Positions 28,310 to 36,209 of a DNA stretch of 64,000 nucleotides are shown here, one piece after another (position 1 is the first letter of the stretch; every line of letters starts with the position of its first letter). The DNA lies in NCBI GenBank assembly GCA_014323865.1, contig JACONG010000016.1, positions 181,468 through 245,467 of the forward strand. The letters run 5' to 3'. This stretch comes from Rhodospirillales bacterium. Lineage in GTDB: Bacteria > Pseudomonadota > Alphaproteobacteria > SP197. The notes below the pieces were generated by a model that did not search any database, had not been told where the DNA came from, and saw only the letters and a program-made list of their open reading frames with translations. A program made the position numbers and the translations under genes.

Positions 28310-29889
28310 ATATCGACCTCAACAAACCGCATGGCCTGGCGGGCCGTGCGGCGGACCATCTTGCGGCGGAACGGCGAGGCGAGCAGGCGGTTGAGCGCGG
28401 CGAGACAGAGTTCGCCAGCGCTGCCGGTCTCCTGGCTGGCGACGAGATTGCGCACCGCCATGGCCGTCTTCACCAGATGCACCGACACGATGTATTCGTC
28501 CTGGCCATGGTCGAAGAGCGTCTGTTCGACCTCCTTGAAGAAGGCATCGGGGTTCTCAACGGTCCAGTCCTCGATATCGACGTTGGGATTGTCGTGACCG
28601 ATGTTGCGGCCCGAGAAACAGGCCATCTGCAACAGACCCTTGGGCCAGAGTTCCGGATATTTGCGGCAGAGCTCCAGCACGCTTTCCGCGAATGTGAGCC
28701 CATGGGTCAGATCGAGCCAGCCGACGTCGCTGCCGTAGGGCTGGTCGAGATTGTCGAGGTGCTTGAGGTCGAAGGTCGCCATGTTGATGGCGTTGGCGGC
28801 AAGCAGGCTGCGGAAGAGATCGAGCGATGGGGCGGTACCATGCTCGGCGGTGAAGGCGATCGCCTTGTTCGCATTGAGCTTGAGGAAATCCGTGGCCGGC
28901 GGCGCTGCCCCGTTGGGCTTCGTGCCGAACCCTTCGAGCGCCTCGCCATAGGCGCGGAACTCGGGGATCAGCTCCTCGCGGAAGGCGTTGACGATGCTGC
29001 GCACCAGCGAGAGCAGGACCGCCTCGGCGACCTCCTCGCCGAGGCGACGGATAAGCTGGCCGGCCTTGGTGACATAGATCGCCGAGTGCCCGAAATCGGC
29101 GTAGTGGTCGAGCGCCGCGCGCGCGAGGCCCCGCTCCATGGTTCCGAACGCATCACCCCTGGCGAGCGCGCCTCGGGTCAGGCGAATGGCCCTGGCCTCA
29201 TCTTCCGAGTCGCAGGCCGCCACGAAGGCTTCCTCATCCCAGTCCTCGGAACCCCCGGCGAAGGGATAGCTCGCCTCGCGCAGGGTGTCGTCCGACATGT
29301 GGCCGATGGTCTCAAGCAGGCAGATCAGCTGGTTTTCGGGCTCGTCCTGATGCCCGTCGTAGAGCGTCAGCCAGTCGGCGGTGCCGGCATAGGCGTGGGT
29401 CCAGCCGAATTCCATCTTGTCGTGGGACCAGCGGATCGCTGCCCGCACCGCGACCATGGGATCGACACCCAGGCGCATGACGCGCGCGATCTCGCGCGCC
29501 AGCCGTTCGTACTCGTGATCGACGAAACCCTGCTCCAGGTCCTCGAGTGACTTGGCGAGCTGTTCATCGACCGGCGGATCAACGATCTTGATCCAGATCT
29601 CGCCGTCCCGGACGTCGACCGGGTAGGTGCGCAGCTTGTCGCCGTCGCGCTGATTCTCGCCGGTCTCCAGGTCGAACTTCCAGTTGTGCCAGTTGCAGGT
29701 GAGCAGGCAGTTCTCGTCGAGCGTGCCTTCGCGCAGCGGGTACCCTTCGTGTGGACACCGGTTGTTGCAGGCGTAGATGCCTTTCTTCGTGTCGAAGAGC
29801 GCGATCTGACGGCCGTCCAGCCGAAACACAGTGCGGCACTTCTTCTGAAGCTCCTCGCCGCTGACGGTCTTGACCCAACCCTCGCTCAT
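28306..29889 (-). CDS. Rieske [2Fe-2S] protein with long helical C-terminal domain
   Basis: 527 aa from the ATG at 29889 (MSEGWVKTVSGEELQ). Residues about 1-105 form a Rieske ferredoxin-type domain with both ligand pairs: CPHEGYPL and CNWHNWKF. The remaining roughly 420 residues are mainly helical with scattered histidine/aspartate motifs (WSHDKMEFGWTHAYAGTADW, FGHSAIYVTKAGQLIRRLG, DLKHLDNLDQPY) and do not match a catalytic ring-hydroxylating oxygenase; the 2-His-1-carboxylate iron motif is not evident. A fused oxidase-like domain fed with electrons by the Rieske centre is a reasonable inference; the substrate is unknown. It lies between the LysR gene and the ccm operon. Confidence 0.75.
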   Translation of the reverse strand: MSEGWVKTVSGEELQKKCRTVFRLDGRQIALFDTKKGIYACNNRCPHEGYPLREGTLDENCLLTCNWHNWKFDLETGENQRDGDKLRTYPVDVRDGEIWIKIVDPPVDEQLAKSLEDLEQGFVDHEYERLAREIARVMRLGVDPMVAVRAAIRWSHDKMEFGWTHAYAGTADWLTLYDGHQDEPENQLICLLETIGHMSDDTLREASYPFAGGSEDWDEEAFVAACDSEDEARAIRLTRGALARGDAFGTMERGLARAALDHYADFGHSAIYVTKAGQLIRRLGEEVAEAVLLSLVRSIVNAFREELIPEFRAYGEALEGFGTKPNGAAPPATDFLKLNANKAIAFTAEHGTAPSLDLFRSLLAANAINMATFDLKHLDNLDQPYGSDVGWLDLTHGLTFAESVLELCRKYPELWPKGLLQMACFSGRNIGHDNPNVDIEDWTVENPDAFFKEVEQTLFDHGQDEYIVSVHLVKTAMAVRNLVASQETGSAGELCLAALNRLLASPFRRKMVRRTARQAMRFVEVDI

Positions 29890-30000
29890 CGCTTCCTCCC
29901 GCGCACTCTCCAATCAATTTAAAAACAAATAACTTTCTTTTCAAGAGGCGCCTCGGCCCAGTTTACCCACTTCCCACCACCCCTGTAGAGTGCACGCCGC

Positions 30001-30633
30001 ATGGCGGCGGTTGGAACGAGCCCGGTCCTTGAGGCCGAATCCCTGACCTGCGAACGGGGCGGCCGACGTCTGTTCGTGGCCCTGTCGTTCGCGCTTGAGC
30101 CGGGCGAGATCATGGTGCTGCGCGGCCCCAACGGCAGCGGCAAGTCGAGTCTGCTGCGCCTGATGGCGGGCTTGATGCCGGCGGCCGAAGGAACGCTTCG
30201 CTGGCACGGCGCGGAGACCACGGAGAATCCCACTGCCTGGCGCCGCGCGATGGTCTTCACCGGGCACGGCAACCCGGTCAAACCCAACCTCTCGGTCCGC
30301 GAGAACCTGACCTTCTGGTCGGGTTTCGAGAACGGCACGGTGGCGGTCGATGAGGCGCTCGATGCGCTTGATCTCGGCTGGCTGGCCGACCTGCCGTCGG
30401 TCATGCTCTCGGCCGGGCAGCAACGCAGGCTCGGTCTGGCGCGGCTCGCACTGCGTCCCGGCGGCTGCTGGCTGATGGACGAGCCGACTGTGACCCTCGA
30501 TACCGCCTCGGTCGAACGACTGCACATCCTTGTTGCCCGTCATCGCCAAAACGGCGGCATCGCCGTGCTGGCCACCCACGAGGGCATCGAATTCGAGGAC
30601 GTCCGGACCCTGACCCTGGGCCGTGCGCCATGA
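30001..30633 (+). CDS. ccmA: Haem ABC exporter ATP-binding protein CcmA
   Basis: 210 aa. ABC ATPase with Walker A GPNGSGKSS, the signature LSAGQQRRLGLARL and Walker B CWLMDEPT. The downstream order (ccmB, ccmC, ccmD, ccmE) makes the assignment secure: CcmAB with CcmC/D delivers haem to the chaperone CcmE for c-type cytochrome maturation. The stop overlaps ccmB by four bases. The gene starts 112 bases from the divergent Rieske gene, a short AT-rich interval probably holding both promoters. Confidence 0.95.
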   Translation: MAAVGTSPVLEAESLTCERGGRRLFVALSFALEPGEIMVLRGPNGSGKSSLLRLMAGLMPAAEGTLRWHGAETTENPTAWRRAMVFTGHGNPVKPNLSVRENLTFWSGFENGTVAVDEALDALDLGWLADLPSVMLSAGQQRRLGLARLALRPGGCWLMDEPTVTLDTASVERLHILVARHRQNGGIAVLATHEGIEFEDVRTLTLGRAP

Positions 30634-31295
30634 ACTCCTTCTGGGCCCTGGTCCGGCGCGATGTGGCGCTTGCTGTGCGGTGCGGCGGCGAGGCGGCACT
30701 GACCTTGGGGTTTTTCGTCGTCACCGTTGCCCTCTTTCCCTTCGGTGTCGGCCCGGACCCCGAACTCCTCGGACGCATCGCTGCGGGCATCGTCTGGGTG
30801 ACCGCACTGCTCGCCGCGACGATCTCGCTCGACCGCCTTTTCCTGTCCGATCTGGAAGACGGCTCGCTCGACCTCCTGGCGCTCTCGCCGCTGCCTCTGG
30901 AACTCATCGTCGTCGCCAAGTGCCTGGCGCACTGGCTGGTGACGGGCCTGCCGGTCACGCTGCTCTCGCCGCTGATGGCCATGATGCTGCAGCTCGACGG
31001 CGCAGCCCATGGCCCGCTGATTCTCTCGCTCCTGATCGGCACGCCGGCGCTGAGCCTGACCGGCGCGATCGGCGCAACCCTGGTGCTGGGCGCCCGGCGC
31101 GGCGGCGCGTTGATCGGGCTGTTGGTCCTGCCGCTCTTCATCCCCGTACTGATCTTCGGCATCTCCGGTGTCGAGGCGGCGCTGGCAGGCCTGCCCGTGC
31201 TGCCCCATATGCTGATCGAGGGAGCCATTCTGGTCGTGAGCCTGCCGCTCGCGGCCCTTGCCGGCGCCGCTGCGCTGCGGCTGGCGCTAGCGTGA
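30630..31295 (+). CDS. ccmB: Haem exporter permease CcmB
   Basis: 221 aa with about six membrane segments. The family opening FWALVRRDVALAVRCGGE, the loop LDRLFLSDLEDGSLDLLALSP and the GARRGGALIGLLVLPLFIP stretch identify CcmB, the inner-membrane permease partner of CcmA. Length is normal. It starts inside the ccmA stop codon region (ATGA), so the two subunits are translationally coupled. Confidence 0.95.
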   Translation: MNSFWALVRRDVALAVRCGGEAALTLGFFVVTVALFPFGVGPDPELLGRIAAGIVWVTALLAATISLDRLFLSDLEDGSLDLLALSPLPLELIVVAKCLAHWLVTGLPVTLLSPLMAMMLQLDGAAHGPLILSLLIGTPALSLTGAIGATLVLGARRGGALIGLLVLPLFIPVLIFGISGVEAALAGLPVLPHMLIEGAILVVSLPLAALAGAAALRLALA

Positions 31296-31361
31296 TCGTG
31301 GTTGGACGTGCAGCGATGCGCCGTGTAGTCACCCCCCGCCCCGCGAGAGACCCAAACCGCC

Positions 31362-32117
31362 GTGCCGTCGTTCCTGCATAGCCTCGCAAGCCCGGCCCGC
31401 TTCCAGCGGCTGAGCCGGCGCATCCTGCCGTGGGCCAGCATGCTCGCGGCGGGGCTCATCGGCATCGGCCTTGTCTGGGCGCTCGGCTTCACGCCGCCCG
31501 ACTACCAGCAGGGCGAGACCGTGAAGGTCATGTACATCCACGTGCCCGCGGCCTGGATGGCGATGTTCTGCTACTCGGTGATGGCCGTGCTCTCGGTCTC
31601 CTTCCTGATCTGGAAACACCAGCTTGCCGATCTCGTCGCTCGCGCGTCGGCGCCGATTGGTGCCTGCTTCACGGCGGTGGCGCTGATCACCGGCAGTCTC
31701 TGGGGCAAGCCGATCTGGGGAACCTACTGGGAGTGGGATGCCCGGCTGACCTCCGTCCTGGTGCTGTTCTTCCTCTACCTCGGTCACATGGCGCTTTCAG
31801 GCGCCTTCGACGACCGCGAGCGCGGCGGGCGCGCGGCCGCGATCCTCGCCGTGGTCGGCGCGATCAACATTCCGATCATCAAGTTCTCGGTCGACTGGTG
31901 GAACACACTGCACCAGCCTGCCAGCGTGATCCGCATGGACGGTCTGGCCATCCACAGCTCCCTGCTCCCGCCGCTGCTGGTCATGGCGGTCGGGTTCACG
32001 GCGTTCTACGTCGCCGTGCTGCTCGTCCGCATCAACAGCGAGGTCGCCGCCCGGCGCATCGAGGTTCTGCAGCGACGACAGGCCGCCGAGGCCGTACCCG
32101 GGGTGAAGCATGGCTGA
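31362..32117 (+). CDS. ccmC: Haem transporter CcmC
   Basis: 251 aa from a GTG at 31362 (PSFLHSLASPARFQRLSRR). Six membrane segments and the tryptophan-rich haem-handling motif WGTYWEWDARLTSVLVLF are visible, along with the conserved periplasmic histidines (VMYIHVPAAWMAMF and STLHQ-type NTLHQPASV). CcmC loads haem onto CcmE. A 66-base gap follows ccmB and the stop overlaps ccmD by eight bases. Confidence 0.95.
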   Translation: MPSFLHSLASPARFQRLSRRILPWASMLAAGLIGIGLVWALGFTPPDYQQGETVKVMYIHVPAAWMAMFCYSVMAVLSVSFLIWKHQLADLVARASAPIGACFTAVALITGSLWGKPIWGTYWEWDARLTSVLVLFFLYLGHMALSGAFDDRERGGRAAAILAVVGAINIPIIKFSVDWWNTLHQPASVIRMDGLAIHSSLLPPLLVMAVGFTAFYVAVLLVRINSEVAARRIEVLQRRQAAEAVPGVKHG

Positions 32118-32280
32118 GTTCCTGGGTATGGGCGGTTACGCCGCAACGGTCTGGCCGTCCTACGCCGCCGCCGCCGTTATTCTCGTCGGTCTTCTGGTCG
32201 TCAGCTTGCGCCAGGCGAGCCGGCGCAAGGCCGAGCTGGAACGCCTGGAATCCCGGATCGAAAGGCCTCGCCGTCGATGA
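32110..32280 (+). CDS. ccmD: Haem exporter small subunit CcmD
   Basis: 56 aa, MAEFLGMGGYAATVWPSYAA followed by a single membrane helix (AVILVGLLVVSL) and a basic, charged tail rich in Arg and Glu. Size, the GGYA..VWPSY motif and position between ccmC and ccmE identify CcmD, which stabilises the CcmC-CcmE complex. It overlaps ccmC by eight bases and ccmE by four (ATGA). Confidence 0.92.
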   Translation: MAEFLGMGGYAATVWPSYAAAAVILVGLLVVSLRQASRRKAELERLESRIERPRRR

Positions 32281-32726
32281 CCCGCAAGCAACGACGCATG
32301 GCCTTCCTCGGCGCGGGGTTCGTGTGCTTCGCGCTCGCCACGCTGCTGGTCCTGGTCGCGCTCGAAGACAAGGTGACGTTCTTCTATTCCCCGTCCGACC
32401 TTGTCGCCGAACCGGTGGGGCCCGAGGTGCGTATCCGTCTGGGCGGTCTTGTTGTGGATGGTAGCGTGACCAGGCTCGAAGACGGCGTCACGACGGTGTT
32501 CGAACTGACCGACGGCGGTGCGGTAGTGCCGGTGAGCTACACCGGCGTGCTGCCCGATCTCTTTCGCGAGGGCCAGGGCATCGTCGCCAACGGCACCATG
32601 CCCTCCCCCGCAGGGCCGTTCATTGCCGACAAGGTGCTTGCCAAACACGACGAGACCTACATGCCGCCCGAAGTCGCCGAGGCGCTCAAGGAGCAGGGCC
32701 ACTGGCAGGAGGGCGACCAGCAATGA
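32277..32726 (+). CDS. ccmE: Cytochrome c maturation haem chaperone CcmE
   Basis: 149 aa. An N-terminal membrane anchor (AGFVCFALATLLVLVALED) is followed by an OB-fold with RIGG-type RLGGLVVDGSVTR, then YTGVLPDLFREGQGIVANG and the haem-binding VLAKHDETYMPPE, where the histidine covalently holds haem and the tyrosine completes the HxxxY motif. It accepts haem from CcmABCD in the periplasm. Its stop overlaps the following oxidoreductase by four bases. The later ccm genes (ccmF, ccmG, ccmH) are not in this window. Confidence 0.95.
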   Translation: MTRKQRRMAFLGAGFVCFALATLLVLVALEDKVTFFYSPSDLVAEPVGPEVRIRLGGLVVDGSVTRLEDGVTTVFELTDGGAVVPVSYTGVLPDLFREGQGIVANGTMPSPAGPFIADKVLAKHDETYMPPEVAEALKEQGHWQEGDQQ

Positions 32727-33883
32727 GCTTCGACATCGTGATCGTCGGAGGCGGGGTGATGGGGCTCTCCACCGCTTGGCATCTGCTGGACCGTGAACCC
32801 GGGCTGAGGGTCTGCGTGATCGAGCGCGACCCAACCTACGAATTCGCCTCCACGCCGCGCTCGCTCGGCGGCGTGCGCCAGCAGTTCAGTGTGGCCGAGA
32901 ACATCCGGATGTCGCAGTATGGCCGCCAGTTCTACACCGTGTTCGCCGAGACCATGGCGGTCGACGGCGAGAAGCCCGATATCGGCTATCGCGTAGAGGG
33001 CTACCTCTTCCTGTTGCCCGAAGAGGCGCGGGCCCAGGCGCAGGAGCTCAACGACCTCCAGCGCAGCCTCGGTGCGACCACCGAAATGCTCGATCCCGCC
33101 GGGATCGCGGTGCTCTTCCCGTCGCTCAATCTCGACGACATCGCCTTTGGCACCTACGGGCCGGAAGACGGCTGGACCGACCCCTACGCCATCGTCATGG
33201 GCTTCCGGAAAAAGGTGCGCGAGATGGGGATCGCGTACCGCCAGGGTGGGGTGGCATCCATCGCGACGGCCGACGGCCGAGCCACCGGAGTCGTTCTCGA
33301 AGACGGTTCGACCGTCGCAGCCGGACAGGTTGTCTGCGCGGCCGGCGCATGGTCGAACACGTTGCTGGCAACGGCCGGCGTCGAGGTTCCCGTGGTGCCG
33401 GTGCGTCGCATGGTGTTCTTCTTCGAGATCCAGCAGGAGATCGAGCCTCTGCCGCTGACCATCGCGCCCGACGGCCTCTATTTCCGTCCCGAAGGTCGCG
33501 GCTATCTGACGGGCCATTCGATCGAGGAACCCGAAGGGATCAACTTCGAGGTCGATGACAGCTTGTTCGAGGAGTCGATCTGGCCGGCGCTCGCCGAGCG
33601 CGTTCCGGCCTTCGAGGCTCTGCGCCAGACCAACGCCTGGTCGGGGCTCTACGACATCAACAAGCTCGACGAGAACATGGTCTGCGGCCCCCATCCGGAA
33701 GGGCCGGCGAACCTTCACATCCTCTGTGGTTTCTCCGGCCACGGCCTGCAGCAGGCGCCGGCGGCGGGTCGTGCAACATCAGAGCTGATCCTGGACGGCG
33801 GCTTCACCACGCTCGATCTCAGCCGCCTTTCGGCCGAACGGCTCGTCACCGGTGCTGCGGTGCATGAGGTCGGCATCGTATGA
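32723..33883 (+). CDS. FAD-dependent oxidoreductase, DAO family
   Basis: 386 aa. N-terminal dinucleotide-binding motif DIVIVGGGVMGLSTAWHLL, SLGGVRQQFSVAENIRMS and a C-terminal GFSGHGLQQAPAAGRATSEL that closes the FAD site, as in sarcosine, glycine and D-amino-acid oxidase relatives. It oxidises an amine or amino acid; the substrate is not evident. It overlaps ccmE upstream and ctaA downstream by four bases each, so it is expressed with the haem genes although it has no known role in haem assembly. It resembles the FOXRED1 type of mitochondrial oxidoreductase, which is a hint only. Confidence 0.85.
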   Translation: MSFDIVIVGGGVMGLSTAWHLLDREPGLRVCVIERDPTYEFASTPRSLGGVRQQFSVAENIRMSQYGRQFYTVFAETMAVDGEKPDIGYRVEGYLFLLPEEARAQAQELNDLQRSLGATTEMLDPAGIAVLFPSLNLDDIAFGTYGPEDGWTDPYAIVMGFRKKVREMGIAYRQGGVASIATADGRATGVVLEDGSTVAAGQVVCAAGAWSNTLLATAGVEVPVVPVRRMVFFFEIQQEIEPLPLTIAPDGLYFRPEGRGYLTGHSIEEPEGINFEVDDSLFEESIWPALAERVPAFEALRQTNAWSGLYDINKLDENMVCGPHPEGPANLHILCGFSGHGLQQAPAAGRATSELILDGGFTTLDLSRLSAERLVTGAAVHEVGIV

Positions 33884-34980
33884 GATCCGGTGCAGCGATG
33901 GCACCGGGCGACCGCCGTGCGGTCGCCATCTGGCTCATGGTCGTTGCCGCGCTTGTCTTCGGCATGGTCGTGCTGGGTGGCGTCACGCGGCTGACCGAAT
34001 CCGGTCTCTCCATGACCGACTGGAACCCTGTCACAGGATGGATTCCGCCGCTCAGCGAGCCCGAGTGGCAGGAGGAATTCGAGAAGTACCGCGCCTCGCC
34101 CGAGTATCGGCAGATCAACCGCGGCATGGCGCTCGCCGATTTCAAGACGATCTTCTGGTACGAATTCTGGCACCGTGTGTTGGGCCGCATCATCGGGCTC
34201 GCCTTCCTCGTGCCCTTCATGGTGTTCCTGTTCCGCAAGCGGCTCGATCCACCGATGACGCGCCGGCTCTGGCTGCTGTTTGTGCTGGGCGGCCTGCAGG
34301 GCCTGGTCGGCTGGTTCATGGTGAAGAGCGGTCTGGTCGACCGGCCGAGCGTCAGCCAGTACCGGCTGGCAATGCATCTGGGCCTCGCCTTCCTGATCTA
34401 CGGCATGCTCGTCTGGACCATCGCGGGACTCCTGCATACGCCCGACTACGGGTCCGCGGAGCCGGGCATCGCGCGACCTCGCCGCGGAGTCGGCTGGCTG
34501 CTTGCGCTGGTCTCTGTAACAATCGTCTCGGGTGCCTTCGTCGCTGGGCTCGATGCCGGACTCTACTACAACACCTTCCCGCTGATGGACGGGCGTGTCG
34601 TGCCGGCCGACTACCTGGCCGACGAGCCCTGGTGGCTCAATCCGTTCCAGAATGTCGCAGCCGTGCAGTTCAACCATCGCCTGTTGGCCATCGCGACCGT
34701 GGTTGCGATCTTCGCCACATGGTTCGGCCTCGCCCGGTCCTCGCTGACGACACGAACGCGGCTTGCAGCCCGCGCCCTTGCGGCCATGGCCGTGCTCCAG
34801 GCGCTGATCGGCGTCATGGCGTTGCTGGCCTACGTGCCCGTCTGGCTTGGCGCCCTGCACCAGATCGGCGCGCTGGTCCTCTTCACGCTGACGATCCTGC
34901 TGCTCGACAGCCTGCGCCAGCGGGAGGCGCAATCTCGTCGCTCTATTTCGCGGTCTTCGGACCGAAGATCAGCCAGATGA
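33880..34980 (+). CDS. ctaA: Haem A synthase CtaA (COX15)
   Basis: 366 aa with eight membrane segments in two four-helix halves. Conserved histidine-bearing helices are visible (FWYEFWHRVLGRIIGLAFLV, LAMHLGLAFLIYGML, VQFNHRLLAIATVVA, LGALHQIGALVLFTL), as are GGVTRLTESGLSMTDW and NTFPLMDGRVVP of the alphaproteobacterial/mitochondrial type. Converts haem O to haem A for cytochrome aa3 oxidase. The start MRSGAAMAPGDRR overlaps the upstream stop (ATGA). The 3' end overlaps the convergent PLDc_N-like gene by about 38 bases. Confidence 0.95.
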   Translation: MRSGAAMAPGDRRAVAIWLMVVAALVFGMVVLGGVTRLTESGLSMTDWNPVTGWIPPLSEPEWQEEFEKYRASPEYRQINRGMALADFKTIFWYEFWHRVLGRIIGLAFLVPFMVFLFRKRLDPPMTRRLWLLFVLGGLQGLVGWFMVKSGLVDRPSVSQYRLAMHLGLAFLIYGMLVWTIAGLLHTPDYGSAEPGIARPRRGVGWLLALVSVTIVSGAFVAGLDAGLYYNTFPLMDGRVVPADYLADEPWWLNPFQNVAAVQFNHRLLAIATVVAIFATWFGLARSSLTTRTRLAARALAAMAVLQALIGVMALLAYVPVWLGALHQIGALVLFTLTILLLDSLRQREAQSRRSISRSSDRRSAR

Positions 34981-35125
34981 CAAAGCCGAGCAAGTTCAGG
35001 AGCAGGATCACAAGGATCCAGATCACCTTGGCGAACGTCGAGGCGTTGCTCTGCACGACACTGACGATCGCCCAGATGTAGAGCGCCAAGAGGAGAAGAC
35101 CGATCAGGCCGACTTCGATTCCCAT
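34943..35125 (-). CDS. Small PLDc_N-like membrane protein
   Basis: 60 aa from the ATG at 35125 (MGIEVGLIGLLLLALYIWAI). Two membrane helices joined by VQSNASTFAKVIWILVIL, ending NLLGFVIWLIFGPK. This is the PLDc_N (phospholipase D N-terminal-like) cardiolipin-synthase-type membrane hairpin occurring alone, as in many small bacterial envelope proteins of unknown role. It is convergent with ctaA and overlaps its 3' end. Confidence 0.75.
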   Translation of the reverse strand: MGIEVGLIGLLLLALYIWAIVSVVQSNASTFAKVIWILVILLLNLLGFVIWLIFGPKTAK

Positions 35126-35240
35126 GCTTTCAACCTTCGTATGATTCAAAGCGCTGGAGATGGCCCTTCGCCGGGCGGATTTCCAGCATTGTCTGTCGGG
35201 CTATCCTGATGCGGACCTGATGCGGAGGCCAAGGGAGACG

Positions 35241-35520
35241 GTGCATGACTGCACCATCATGGGGCTCTGTTCGCGCACGGGAGAGATCGGCTAAGGCATC
35301 ACAACGGTCTCGCGCAACGGCGGTTCGGTCTGCCCGGCGGTCTGCCGTTCGGGCGATCTGATCGTCAGCCAGACCTTCATCAACCGTCGCCTCAAGGCCG
35401 AGGGCACGTGGCGGCTGGATGACGGCATGGGGGCGGAAACCCTGATGGCTCACCTCGAATCCACCGATGCGGACGGGCGGCACGATACCGAACGGTCAGG
35501 TCGTGTGGCGGTCCATGGCC
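35241..35520 (+). pseudogene. Remnant of a DUF1028 family protein
   Basis: From about 35241 one frame reads TVHDCTIMGLCSRTGEIG, an in-frame TAA (35292), then GITTVSRNGGSVCPAVCRSG, DLIVSQTFINRRLKAEG and GAETLMAHLESTDADGR. This order matches the N-terminal Ntn-hydrolase-like domain of DUF1028 (..CPRTG.LG.A..S..VG..CP..R.GVGAV.TQ..). The stop and the loss of coherence after about 35520 show decay. Confidence 0.5.
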
Positions 35521-35720
35521 GGGACGACGACTATCCCGAGCTCTCCGAAATCGACATCCGGGCCACAGCCGTGGCCGAACTGTGCCGTCCACCTGGCGCT
35601 GGTCGCACCGCTCGCACCCTGTCAGCACATGAAGGCTGACGATCCCGCAACGCCGATGTCGAGCGCGGACCGGGAGGCGCAGCACATCCCGCATGCACCG
35701 CCGCGCCATGACTGACGCCG

Positions 35721-36209
35721 CTACGCGGACTTTGCCAGCAGCACCACCGTCTTCTTGCCGCCTTCGGTCTGCTGTCCACCGATGGGTTCGAAACCGAATC
35801 GTTCGTGAAAGCGCATCGACCCGGGGTTGGGCGGTTCCTCGTTGACCTCGCAGCACAGGATCACCGCGCGCTCGGACGCAAGCGCCCAGGCCTCGTCGTA
35901 GAAGCGCCGCGCGATGCCTTGGCCGCGGAAACGGACGTCGACCACGACGCGGTCGATGTAGACGAAAGCGTCATAGCGCTCGCTGTACCAGACATAGTTG
36001 GCGCTCTGGTAGGACGCGCCGGGTGCGAAGCAGATCAATCCCCCGGCCGGTGCACCATCGACCTCGGCCACGCGGGCCAGGACCGCCTCGTCAAGCAGGG
36101 CGGCGAGGTCCGCCGCGTCGAGCGCGTTGACGTGCGGCGCCTCGGCATTGTTGAGCGGCAGGAACCAACTGGCATCCGCCGTCGTCATGTCACGCAGAAC
36201 GGCGTTCAT
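35721..36209 (-). CDS. GNAT-family N-acetyltransferase
   Basis: 162 aa. Acetyl-CoA-binding motif A is clear: YIDRVVVDVRFRGQGIARRFYDEAW, with the R/QxxGxG/A signature RFRGQGIA, preceded by the expected beta-bulge strands and followed by CCEVNEEPPNPGSMRFHERFGF. Substrate unknown. Its start is four bases within the stop of the upstream serine hydrolase gene (coordinates 36206-36209), so the two are co-transcribed. Confidence 0.85.
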   Translation of the reverse strand: MNAVLRDMTTADASWFLPLNNAEAPHVNALDAADLAALLDEAVLARVAEVDGAPAGGLICFAPGASYQSANYVWYSERYDAFVYIDRVVVDVRFRGQGIARRFYDEAWALASERAVILCCEVNEEPPNPGSMRFHERFGFEPIGGQQTEGGKKTVVLLAKSA

